Below, in pieces: positions 8,527 through 16,515 of a stretch of DNA of 64,000 nucleotides. The translations under genes were made by a program, and so were the position numbers. The number at the start of each line of letters is the position of its first letter. The stretch's first letter is position 1. This stretch comes from Hymenobacter mucosus. GTDB taxonomy: Bacteria; Bacteroidota; Bacteroidia; Cytophagales; Hymenobacteraceae. The stretch spans positions 1 to 64,000 of the forward strand of contig NZ_FZNS01000009.1 in the NCBI RefSeq assembly GCF_900188255.1. The letters run 5' to 3'. A model generated the notes under the pieces. It searched no databases, was not told the DNA's origin, and saw only the letters and a list, made by a program, of their open reading frames with translations.

Positions 8527-9651
8527 ATGACACAAGTAGAGTACCTGATAATAGGCCACGGCATTGCCGGGGCTACCCTGGCGCACGAGCTACGTAGGCG
8601 TGGCCGTAGTGTGCTTGTGATAGACACGCCCCAGCCTGATTCGGCCTCGAACGTAGCTGCGGGGCTGATGAACCCTGTGGCGGGCAAGCGCTTTGCCTTG
8701 GCCTGGCGCGTAGAAGAATTGCTACCCGCCGCTAGCGCATTCTACCGCCAGTTGGAAGCCCGTTTTGGCCAGCCATTTTTCGTGGAAGCTCCCATCTTGA
8801 AGCTGTTTTCCTCCGTAGCAGAACAGAACACAGTAATAGCCCGCAGTGCGGACCAACCGTGGCGACACTTCGTGGAAAACCCAGGCGAGCCGCTGCCAGT
8901 GGTGCCTGGCATGCGAGCAGACTATGGGGGCCTACGCATCCGAGGCGGAGGCCACGTACTAGTAAGCAACGTGCTGGCTGCCTTGGCCGCCGAAGGAATT
9001 CAGGAAGGTTGGTTATGGCACGAAACTTTTGTTTGGGAGCAGCTTGTTCCGGCTGCGGAAGAGGCCGGGGGAGGTCTGCTTTATGCAGGTCGGGTACGGG
9101 CGCAGCATGTAGTGTGCTGCGAAGGTGCTAATGCCCGGCATAATCCCTATTTTCATTGGCTGCCGCTTACTCCTAACCAAGGAGAAGTGCTGGACGTGGA
9201 ATGCGCCGGTCTTTCTGATCAGCAAGTATTAAATAAAGGCGCCTACGTGGTACCGCTCGGCAACGGGCAGTTTCGGGTGGGCGCAACGTACCGTTGGCCG
9301 CCCTTTGCGGCGGGCACCACTCCGGAAGCTCGCCAAGAGCTTAGCCAGCGCCTGGATGCTATGACCACCGAACCATTCCGGGTGACAGGCCAGCGGGCCG
9401 GGGTTCGGCCGGCGGTCCGCGACCGGAAGCCATTGCTGGGCACCCACCCGGCGCAAGCTTCCGTACACATTTTCAATGGCTTCGGCTCGAAAGGTGTGAT
9501 GCTGGCCCCCCGGCTGGCTACCCTGATGGCTGATTGGCTGGAAACTGGCCAGGAGTTGTGGTCCGAGGTCAATATTCAGCGGTATTCTGCGTTATACATT
9601 GCCGCCTTGTCTTCGGCTGGGGTAGCATCTTCTTCTGGTTCTCGCTCCTAG
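8527..9651 (+). CDS. FAD-dependent oxidoreductase, DAO family
   Basis: The 374-residue protein has an N-terminal dinucleotide-binding motif GxGxxG (G10, G12, G15), then 'NVAAGLMNPVAGKRF', and near the C-terminus 'GVRPAVRDRKPLLG' and 'FNGFGSKGV', the layout of glycine/D-amino-acid oxidase-like flavoproteins. The substrate cannot be told from sequence. The longest frame begins nine bases earlier at a TTG lying inside a promoter element, so the ATG at 8527 is preferred. It is followed after 17 bases by the propeller-barrel gene on the same strand. Confidence 0.85.
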   Translation: MTQVEYLIIGHGIAGATLAHELRRRGRSVLVIDTPQPDSASNVAAGLMNPVAGKRFALAWRVEELLPAASAFYRQLEARFGQPFFVEAPILKLFSSVAEQNTVIARSADQPWRHFVENPGEPLPVVPGMRADYGGLRIRGGGHVLVSNVLAALAAEGIQEGWLWHETFVWEQLVPAAEEAGGGLLYAGRVRAQHVVCCEGANARHNPYFHWLPLTPNQGEVLDVECAGLSDQQVLNKGAYVVPLGNGQFRVGATYRWPPFAAGTTPEARQELSQRLDAMTTEPFRVTGQRAGVRPAVRDRKPLLGTHPAQASVHIFNGFGSKGVMLAPRLATLMADWLETGQELWSEVNIQRYSALYIAALSSAGVASSSGSRS

Positions 9652-9668
9652 TATTTCAGCCTTCTTCT

Positions 9669-12600
9669 ATGAAGCACATCTTCTTTCTTTCCCGGCGCGG
9701 TTGGGGCCGTCCGGCTGGCCTGGCTGCGTTGCTGTTGGGTGCCTTTCTGCCGGGTGGGGCCGCCCTGGCCCAAACGGCCCAGGAGCCGTTCGGGCGTGTG
9801 CGTATCCAGTACAAGGATTTCAACTGGCAGCAGCTCAGCACCCAGAACTTCAACATCTACTTCTATGCGGGCGGCGAAACCAACGCCCGGCACGCGGCGG
9901 AATATGCCGAGAAAGAGTTGCAGCGCATCACGGGGCTTATTGGGTACTACCCCTATTCAAAGACGACGATTATGTTGTACAACTCCGTGGGCGACCTACG
10001 GCAGAGCAACATTGGTTTGGATGCGGATAAGTACCAAACCGGCGGCGAGACCTCACTAACCCGCCTCACAAAAGTTCAGATTGCGTTTGAAGGGCAGCAG
10101 ACGCGGTTCAAGCAGGACTTAAGCACCCACATAACCCAGGTGCTGCTCAACGATATGATGTATGGGGGCTCCCTCAAGGAAGTCATCCAGAGCAGCTACC
10201 TGTTGCAGTTGCCCAACTGGTTTATTAGTGGCGCATCGGCGTACGCCGCCCAGGGGTGGAGCGTGGAAATGGACGACTACATGCGTACCATGACCAGCGA
10301 GTACGAGGGTACGAAGACGGCGCCGTTCTTTCTTCGCAACCCTGAGTTGGCGGGCCAGAGCATCTGGAACTACATAGCAGAACGCTACGGCTATACTAGC
10401 ATTCAAAACATCCTCAACCTCACTCGTATTACCCGCGACGTTGAGGTGGGCATTAGTTCGTCGCTCAACGTGCCCTATAAGGTGTTCTTGAAAGATTGGC
10501 TGGGATACTACCGTCAGCTGAATGCTCAACCCCAGACGCCGTTTCAAAATACCGACGAGGCGCGGCGCGTAGTGCGCAACAACCGCAAAGGCGTGCTCTA
10601 CTCGCAGCCAGTGATGAGCCCCAATGGGCAGCGCTTGGCCTACGTGCAGAATGACCGGGGCCGCTACCGCGTTTTGGTCGTTGGTAAAGACGGCAAGGGC
10701 CGCGACATTATTCACCGCGGGGGCTACAAAACGCCTGACCAGGAAATTGAAACCCGTTTGCCGGTGCTGGCTTGGCGGGGCAATGGGCAAGTGGCCGTGG
10801 CGGAGATGTACAAGGGCGATATGACCTTGCAGTTGCGTGATGCCCAAGGCGGCTTTGGAAGCATGCTAGACCGCCTGAAAGCCCTACTGCCTACTTTCGG
10901 CAAAAGTGCTTCCATATTCTCGGTGTACTCGCAGGTCAACAGCATGAGCTACTCGCCCGATGGCAAGTCCTTGGTGTTTAGTGGCGTGCGCAATGGTCAA
11001 ACCGACTTGTACCTCCTTCGTGCTGGCACCCGGACGCCGGAAAAGCTCACTAGTGATGTTTTCGACGACGTAGAGCCAGCCTTCCTGCCTGGTGGGGGCG
11101 GAATAGTTTTCAGCTCGAATCGGTGGCTCGACTCGGCTGGCACAGCAAAAGGCAGCTTTGGGGCAGTAGTGAATAACTACGACCTGTTTCTGTATCACCT
11201 CGATGGCCGGGCCCAGCCCGTAGAATCGTTGGTGAACACCATTTCTAATGAGGGGCGGCCACGGGCCTTGTCCGACTCTGAGGTGCTGTTCGTGGGCGAG
11301 GAAAGTGGCGTGCGCAGCCTATACCGCCTGTCGTTGGCTACCAAGAAGTACCAGCCCGTAACAAGCTTCCTGCCCAACATCAAGGACTACGACTACAACG
11401 CTACCTCTGGCACTCTGGGCTTTGTGGCTGCTGAGCAGGCCCGCGACTTCGTGTATTTGTATCCCAACTACGCGTTGCCCGAAAACCTAACGCTTTCCAA
11501 AACGGCCCGCCAAGAAATACTGGAAGACCGCTCGAAAGCGCCAGTTCCCACCAAAGCAGCTACTCCGGCACCTAGTCCTACGGCGCCTACTATCGCCAAC
11601 GCACAAGAGCAGCAAAATCAGAGCAACGGAGAGCAGCCACGTCGTACCGATGGGCGCGTCAATACCACTGACTACGAGTTCGACGAGGATATTCCAACCT
11701 CCCGGGCCAACCCCACGCCGCGCCGTATCGCCCGCCAACAGGCGCCTACCATTGTAGCACTGCCCCAGGCCGCCCCCTCCGAAACGAGTGGCGTAACGGG
11801 ACCGTACCGCTACGATAACCGCTTCAGCGTTGACAATGTGGTATCGTCGTTGTACGCTGATCCACTGTTGGGCCTTGGCATCATTGCCCAGGCTAACATG
11901 GCTGACCTGTTTGAGGACCACCGGATTCGGGCAGGAATTTTTGCCCTGACGGATTTGCGCACCAGCAATATTTTTGCTGAGTATACCAACCTCAAACATC
12001 GCTACGACTGGACTATTGCTTATACCAAGCAAGCCTACTTCTTTGACTCTGAAACATACCAGAGCCGCTTGCGCTATGGCCGTCACGAGGTAGCGCCTAC
12101 CATAGCGTATCCTCTCACGCACAACTTGAGCGTCCGTCTGGGGCCGCGCTTTGTAAACGTAAGCCGGCAGGTATTTTCTGACCTCAGCGGTACCACCGAT
12201 GTAAACCGCAGCTACCTAGGCGGCTCCGGCGAATTGGTATTCGATAACTCCGTTGCTACGGGCGTAAATATGCTAGAAGGTACCCGCATGAAAGTGGGTT
12301 ACCAGCGGCTGTATGGTCTTGATAATGGAGTGCCCACCTTTGGTAAGATTTACGTTGACCTGCGGCACTACCAGAAAATTCACCGGCAGCTGATTTGGGC
12401 TAACCGGGCCAGCTTTGGGCAGTTCTTAGGCGGCGGCAGCTTGCCTCCCTTCTTCCGCCTAGGCGGTATGGACAACTGGTTGAACAACGACTACGATGGT
12501 CCGCAACTAGCCACGCGCAGCCAAGACCCGTTGCCGGACCCCACGGAGTTAATGTATCAGCAGTTTGTGACCAATATGCGCGGCTTCAACTACAGCAAGC

Positions 12601-12974
12601 GCACGGGCCCGAAGTATGTGCTGCTCAACTCTGAACTCCGGCTTCCTATTATTCAGTACCTGTCTCGTAAGCCAATCGACTCCGGTTTCCTTCGGAACCT
12701 GCAGCTCACGGCTTTCGGTGATGTAGGTACTACCTATTCTGGTGCTAACCCGTTCAGCGTAAACAACTCGAACAACACGCAGATCGAAGAGCAAGGACAA
12801 AACCCCTTTACGGCCACCGTCATCAACTTCAGCAATCCTATGCTGTACGGCTACGGCTTTGGCATGCGCAGCACTGTACTGGGCTTCTACGTGAAAGGCG
12901 ACCTTGCATGGGGCCGGGAGAACTACACGGAAAAAGGCCCGAAAGTATACGTGACGCTAGGGTACGATTTCTAG
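9669..12974 (+). CDS. Exported beta-propeller protein with C-terminal outer-membrane barrel
   Basis: The 1101-residue protein starts with a signal peptide (residues 1-35, ending ALAQ). An N-terminal domain (about 40-300) resembles the peptidase-MA-like region of Bacteroidota TolB-like proteins, but I see no HExxH. TolB-type PD40 propeller repeats follow at about 310-600 ('SPNGQRLAYV', 'SPDGKSLVFS', 'LPGGGGIVFSSN'). Next come a proline/alanine/glutamine-rich linker (about 625-710) and a barrel-like region ending VTLGYDF, a terminal aromatic typical of Omp85-type barrels. The linker suggests periplasmic or surface propellers tethered to the barrel. The start at 9669 was chosen over 9534 because it gives a proper signal peptide and avoids the upstream gene. 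The function is unknown. Confidence 0.8.
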   Translation: MKHIFFLSRRGWGRPAGLAALLLGAFLPGGAALAQTAQEPFGRVRIQYKDFNWQQLSTQNFNIYFYAGGETNARHAAEYAEKELQRITGLIGYYPYSKTTIMLYNSVGDLRQSNIGLDADKYQTGGETSLTRLTKVQIAFEGQQTRFKQDLSTHITQVLLNDMMYGGSLKEVIQSSYLLQLPNWFISGASAYAAQGWSVEMDDYMRTMTSEYEGTKTAPFFLRNPELAGQSIWNYIAERYGYTSIQNILNLTRITRDVEVGISSSLNVPYKVFLKDWLGYYRQLNAQPQTPFQNTDEARRVVRNNRKGVLYSQPVMSPNGQRLAYVQNDRGRYRVLVVGKDGKGRDIIHRGGYKTPDQEIETRLPVLAWRGNGQVAVAEMYKGDMTLQLRDAQGGFGSMLDRLKALLPTFGKSASIFSVYSQVNSMSYSPDGKSLVFSGVRNGQTDLYLLRAGTRTPEKLTSDVFDDVEPAFLPGGGGIVFSSNRWLDSAGTAKGSFGAVVNNYDLFLYHLDGRAQPVESLVNTISNEGRPRALSDSEVLFVGEESGVRSLYRLSLATKKYQPVTSFLPNIKDYDYNATSGTLGFVAAEQARDFVYLYPNYALPENLTLSKTARQEILEDRSKAPVPTKAATPAPSPTAPTIANAQEQQNQSNGEQPRRTDGRVNTTDYEFDEDIPTSRANPTPRRIARQQAPTIVALPQAAPSETSGVTGPYRYDNRFSVDNVVSSLYADPLLGLGIIAQANMADLFEDHRIRAGIFALTDLRTSNIFAEYTNLKHRYDWTIAYTKQAYFFDSETYQSRLRYGRHEVAPTIAYPLTHNLSVRLGPRFVNVSRQVFSDLSGTTDVNRSYLGGSGELVFDNSVATGVNMLEGTRMKVGYQRLYGLDNGVPTFGKIYVDLRHYQKIHRQLIWANRASFGQFLGGGSLPPFFRLGGMDNWLNNDYDGPQLATRSQDPLPDPTELMYQQFVTNMRGFNYSKRTGPKYVLLNSELRLPIIQYLSRKPIDSGFLRNLQLTAFGDVGTTYSGANPFSVNNSNNTQIEEQGQNPFTATVINFSNPMLYGYGFGMRSTVLGFYVKGDLAWGRENYTEKGPKVYVTLGYDF

Positions 12975-12994
12975 GGTAGCTACTACCCACTTGC

Positions 12995-13033
12995 GGAAAG
13001 CCGTCGAAAGAAATTTCGGCGGCTTTCGTTTTT
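12995..13033 (+). terminator. Rho-independent terminator after the propeller-barrel gene
   Basis: The inverted repeat GAAAGCCGtCGAAA / TTTCGgCGGCTTTC encloses a short loop and is followed by GTTTTTG. It separates the propeller-barrel gene from the ccm cluster. Confidence 0.75.
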
Positions 13034-13161
13034 GTACCCACGCGGTTGCAAGCACCGCTGCATCCCCTCAGTGTGCGGCCCACTACGAACTGCACCAGTA
13101 AATAGGTAGCAGATTCAGATGGATTCCGGACCTAATAGAGGCTAATCCGGGAGTTGGGTTG

Positions 13162-13169
13162 TATCTTTG
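13162..13169 (+). promoter_or_regulatory. -7 element of the ccm cluster
   Basis: TATCTTTG is an exact match to TAnnTTTG. The longest ccmB frame begins at 13159, overlapping this element, which argues for the GTG start at 13195 and a leader of about 20 bases. Confidence 0.65.
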
Positions 13170-13194
13170 CGGTCCTTTTACCAGCCGTGTTGCC

Positions 13195-13866
13195 GTGACG
13201 CTACTGAGCGAAATCTGGGTGTTGATACAGAAGGACTTCCGTCTGGAATGGCGGCAGCGCGCGGCCCTGAATGGGATGCTGCTGTACGTGGGCAGCACTG
13301 TGTTTGTATGCTACCTCAGCTTCTCCCTACGCGGCGGACAACTTCCGGCCCCGGCCTGGAATGCGCTATTCTGGATTGTCCTGCTGTTCTCAGCCGTAAA
13401 CGCGGTGGCGAAAGGCTTCCTGCAAGAAAGCCGCGGCCGCATGTTGTACTACTATACGGTGGTGCGGCCCCAAGCTGTTATTCTGGCTAAAATTGGCTAC
13501 AATGCCCTGCTATTGCTGGGGTTAGCATTGATAGGCTTTGCGCTTTATGCCATTGTGCTCGGAAATCCCGTGCAAAACACTCCGCTCTTCGTGGGCAATG
13601 TAGTACTCGGGGCAGTGGGGTTTGCCAGCACACTAACGCTAGTATCAGGCATTGCGGCTAAGGCTACCAATAGTAGCACGCTGATGGCCGTGCTAGGCTT
13701 CCCGCTGATGGTACCTATGCTGCTGCTGTTAATCAAAGTATCTAAAAATGCACTTGATGGGCTGGAGTTTGAAGCCAGCCAAAGCTCCCTGCTAACACTA
13801 GTAGCCCTAAACATGATAGTTGCGGCTGTTTCTTACCTCCTGTTTCCCTTCCTATGGAGAAGCTAA
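13195..13866 (+). CDS. ccmB: Haem exporter/cytochrome c maturation ABC permease CcmB
   Basis: The 223-residue inner-membrane protein has about six hydrophobic segments and the CcmB hallmarks: an N-terminal 'LLSEIWVLIQKDFRLEWRQR' and 'ESRGRMLYYY' after the second segment. With CcmA it forms the ATPase that releases haem-loaded CcmE from CcmC. No ccmA is seen next to it, so the ATPase must be encoded elsewhere. The GTG at 13195 gives the family length; the longer frame starts inside the promoter. It is first in the ccmB-C-D-E-unknown-F series. Confidence 0.88.
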   Translation: MTLLSEIWVLIQKDFRLEWRQRAALNGMLLYVGSTVFVCYLSFSLRGGQLPAPAWNALFWIVLLFSAVNAVAKGFLQESRGRMLYYYTVVRPQAVILAKIGYNALLLLGLALIGFALYAIVLGNPVQNTPLFVGNVVLGAVGFASTLTLVSGIAAKATNSSTLMAVLGFPLMVPMLLLLIKVSKNALDGLEFEASQSSLLTLVALNMIVAAVSYLLFPFLWRS

Positions 13867-13989
13867 GCCGGTTTGTAAGCACTGAGGCGCCAATAGCGCA
13901 TTTCGTAGCACTAAGCCCCCGCGCAAGTTGTTTCCCGCTCGACGGCCCAAAAGAGGGGGCCTTGGTTTACTCATTTCTTCTCTGTGCTC

Positions 13990-14661
13990 ATGTCTAAAAA
14001 TTGGTGGAAAGCCCTGTGCGTGGTACTGCTCCTGTACGTGGCAGTAGCAGGGCTGCTGATGCCCGTGCCGCGCTTGGCCATTCTGAATGAGAGCATCCGC
14101 AACCTGTACTTCCACGTGCCCATGTGGTTCGGGATGACCTTCATTCTGTTTGCCTCAGTTTACTACTCCATTCGTTATCTGCGCACACCTACGCCCGAAC
14201 TGGATATTCTGTCGCACGAGGCGGCTCGCACGGGCATTCTGATGGGGTTGGTAGGTTTGGCAACGGGTAGCATCTGGGCGCGCTACACCTGGGGCGCTTG
14301 GTGGACCAACGACCCCAAACTCAATGGGGCCGCCATTGCCATGCTGATTTACGGTGCCTATCTGGTGTTGCGCTCGTCCTTTACTGATGAGCAGCAGCGG
14401 GCCCGTATATCTGCCATCTACAACATCTTCGCTTTTGCCACGGCAATGCCGCTCTTTTATATTCTGCCCCGCCTGACGGACTCTTTGCACCCAGGGGCGG
14501 GAGGCAACCCCGCTTTTGCAAAATATGACCTTGATAGCAACATGCGCTTGGTCTTTTACCCCGCAGTCATTGGTTGGACGCTGCTGGCCTTCTGGCTGGC
14601 ACAAGTAGCCAGCCGTCTTTCCCTGCTCAAACTGAAAGTGTATGAAAAACAGCTTGCGTAA
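13990..14661 (+). CDS. ccmC: Cytochrome c maturation haem-handling protein CcmC
   Basis: The 223-residue polytopic membrane protein loads haem onto CcmE. The tryptophan-rich WWD signature reads WGAWWTNDP near residue 100, and the conserved His sits in 'YFHVPMW' after the first membrane segment. About six membrane segments are present, as expected. The ATG at 13990 is used; a GTG two codons earlier is possible. The 3' end overlaps ccmD by 20 bases. Confidence 0.92.
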   Translation: MSKNWWKALCVVLLLYVAVAGLLMPVPRLAILNESIRNLYFHVPMWFGMTFILFASVYYSIRYLRTPTPELDILSHEAARTGILMGLVGLATGSIWARYTWGAWWTNDPKLNGAAIAMLIYGAYLVLRSSFTDEQQRARISAIYNIFAFATAMPLFYILPRLTDSLHPGAGGNPAFAKYDLDSNMRLVFYPAVIGWTLLAFWLAQVASRLSLLKLKVYEKQLA

Positions 14662-14887
14662 GCTTCGTCCGGCGCTATTGCTGCTGATGGCCCTGCTGCT
14701 ACCAGTGCTACACGTAGCCGCCCAAACGGCCGCAGCCAACGAGCCTGAAATGGCCGATTCTCTTCGCCTCAACGGCAAAATTTACGTGGTGGTGGCTGTC
14801 ATTACGGTGGTACTGGCAGGGTTGCTGTTCTTCTTGGCTTCCCTGGACCGTAAGCTAACCCGCCTCGAAAAGGAAGTGCGCGACTAG
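14642..14887 (+). CDS. ccmD: CcmD-like small membrane protein
   Basis: The 81-residue protein has an N-terminal hydrophobic stretch resembling a signal peptide (ending HVAAQ). One membrane segment follows (about 47-68), then a charged cytoplasmic tail (RKLTRLEKEVRD). CcmD proteins help release CcmE from the ABC transporter; the Bacteroidota form is longer than the E. coli protein because of this leader. The 20-base overlap with ccmC suggests translational coupling. Confidence 0.8.
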   Translation: MKNSLRKLRPALLLLMALLLPVLHVAAQTAAANEPEMADSLRLNGKIYVVVAVITVVLAGLLFFLASLDRKLTRLEKEVRD

Positions 14888-15021
14888 GCTAAACGAAGTT
14901 GGTTCTACCCCCTAGGAAAGGGCCTTCTTGCTTCACAAATTCATGATTCATGCGGACCTTTGCCGCTGACTTTGTTGTTTCGATTATCGGCTACCAGTAG
15001 GAGCCGCCTGTTGCACCCCAC

Positions 15022-15450
15022 ATGAAAAAAGCACACATCCTTGCCATTGCGGTTATTGCCGTGGCCATTGGCATCATCATGAGCGCCGCCGGAGATGCCA
15101 GCGTGTACGTGTCATTTAGAGAAGCTCGGGAGCGGGCTGCCGATGGCAACCTCACCAAAGTGCACGTAGTAGGGCGCCTCCCCCGTGATGGACAGCAGAA
15201 CATCCTCGGGCTGGAATACAACCCTGTACAGGACCCCAACTACTTCGCATTTACGCTGGTAGACACTAACCGCATTGCGCAACGCGTAATCTACTTTAAT
15301 CCCAAGCCACAGGATTTCGATAAATCGGAGCAGGTAGTGATTACGGGTGCCATGCGCAACGACATCTTCGTGGCCGATAAGATTCTGCTGAAGTGCCCAT
15401 CGAAGTACGTGGAGAAAGACATCGAAGGCGCTACCGCCTCTATCAACTAA
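15022..15450 (+). CDS. ccmE: Haem chaperone CcmE with CxxxY motif
   Basis: The 142-residue protein has one N-terminal membrane anchor (about 5-23) and an OB-fold periplasmic domain ('VGRLPRDG', 'VVITGAMRNDIFVADKILLKCPSKY'). CcmE binds haem covalently and passes it to CcmF. Classical CcmE uses His in HxxxY; here that position is Cys125 with Tyr129 (CPSKY). The cysteine variant is known from archaea and some sulfate reducers and defines the modified 'System I*'. No CcmH is seen in the cluster, as in System I*. A GACCTTTG sequence at 14955-14962 could be a weak local -7 element. Confidence 0.92.
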   Translation: MKKAHILAIAVIAVAIGIIMSAAGDASVYVSFREARERAADGNLTKVHVVGRLPRDGQQNILGLEYNPVQDPNYFAFTLVDTNRIAQRVIYFNPKPQDFDKSEQVVITGAMRNDIFVADKILLKCPSKYVEKDIEGATASIN

Positions 15451-15457
15451 GGCTAGC

Positions 15458-16450
15458 ATGAAGAGTGAGCAAGCAACATACGGAGCCTGGAAAGCGCCTA
15501 AGCGCCTTGGGCTGCGCGTAGCTGCAACTCACTTGATGCTTCTACCTGGTGCCTTGGCTGCCATGGCTCAAGTACCAAATGATGATATCGAAAACCGACA
15601 GCAGCTGCGCTTAAATGCGGCTATATCCTCGAACACCACGGGCTGCACAGTGCAATGGCGTTGCGTGGACGAAAAGCTGACGGGCAAATGCATCGAGTAT
15701 CACAACGACCAGTGGTTTGAGTTTACGCCGCGCACAACGGGCCGCTACTACGTGAATATTGGTGGGCAGAAATGCCGCGATACGCGCGGTGTACAGCTAG
15801 TAGTGCTTACGGGGCAGCCCTGCCAGCCGGCTACGTACCGGGTGCTTTCCTGCACCTCGCTGGGTAGTCAGGATGATGTGTTTATAACGCTAGACTCTTT
15901 GCAGGCGGGCCAGCCCTACCTATTGGATGTAGACGGCTACCTCAAAGATTTCTGTCAGTTTTCCCTGGCCGTGAGCGACAAGCCCCAGGGCGTGCCTGCT
16001 CTAGCTCCACCACCTGTTTCAACGGTAGTAACGGCCACTAACAGCCGCTTCACTCTGCGTTGGACGCTGCCTGACTCGCTCAGCGCTACGCGTCAGTTTC
16101 GAGTGTTGCGACGGGAAGCGGCCCAGTTTCGGGCGGCGCCCATGGCTACGGTACCGGTGGCGCGCACTACTTACGGCGCTAACACCACTGAGTATACCTG
16201 GACTGACTCGCTCACCGCACCGGGCCGTTACCTCTACCATGTACTAGCTGATGCCTCGGATACTGGGGCGCCGGCCCTGGTACAACAGCAATGGTACGCC
16301 TACAGCCAGCTACTACCTGATCGTAGCAGTGCTCAGGCTATGAATGAGGCCGCTGCCAAGCGTGCCCTGAAAGCACAACAAAGCTGGGAGCGACGCGGCC
16401 ATCGGGCCCGCCTGAAACGCCTTGCTACCCAGCGACGCTCTAATCCCTAA
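15458..16450 (+). CDS. Exported cysteine-containing protein of unknown function in the ccm cluster
   Basis: The 330-residue protein starts 7 bases after ccmE and precedes ccmF by 65 bases. It has a long basic N-region, then a hydrophobic segment ending AAMAQ, a plausible signal peptide. The first half (about 40-180) is beta-rich with seven cysteines and resembles a pre-peptidase-type sandwich ('DQWFEFTPRTTGRYYVNIG'). The second half (about 185-285) looks like a fibronectin type III domain ('FTLRWTLPDS', 'GRYLYHVLA'). The tail is strongly basic. I see no T9SS sorting domain. The placement suggests a periplasmic or surface role, but no link to cytochrome c assembly is demonstrated. Confidence 0.75.
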   Translation: MKSEQATYGAWKAPKRLGLRVAATHLMLLPGALAAMAQVPNDDIENRQQLRLNAAISSNTTGCTVQWRCVDEKLTGKCIEYHNDQWFEFTPRTTGRYYVNIGGQKCRDTRGVQLVVLTGQPCQPATYRVLSCTSLGSQDDVFITLDSLQAGQPYLLDVDGYLKDFCQFSLAVSDKPQGVPALAPPPVSTVVTATNSRFTLRWTLPDSLSATRQFRVLRREAAQFRAAPMATVPVARTTYGANTTEYTWTDSLTAPGRYLYHVLADASDTGAPALVQQQWYAYSQLLPDRSSAQAMNEAAAKRALKAQQSWERRGHRARLKRLATQRRSNP

Positions 16451-16515
16451 AAACAAGTTTGTACTGGTCTGGTACTACACCATAGGCTAGTATTTCCTCT
16501 TCAACGCAGTAGCTC

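Noticed and set aside
10119..10847. 242-codon minus-strand frame
   Set aside because: Lies wholly inside the propeller-barrel gene on the other strand. Long shadow frames are common at this GC, and no domain is recognisable.
11487..12122. 211-codon minus-strand frame
   Set aside because: Shadow inside the propeller-barrel gene; no motif or signal.
13159..13194. Upstream start for ccmB
   Set aside because: The start codon overlaps a perfect -7 promoter element, so it cannot be in the transcript from that promoter.
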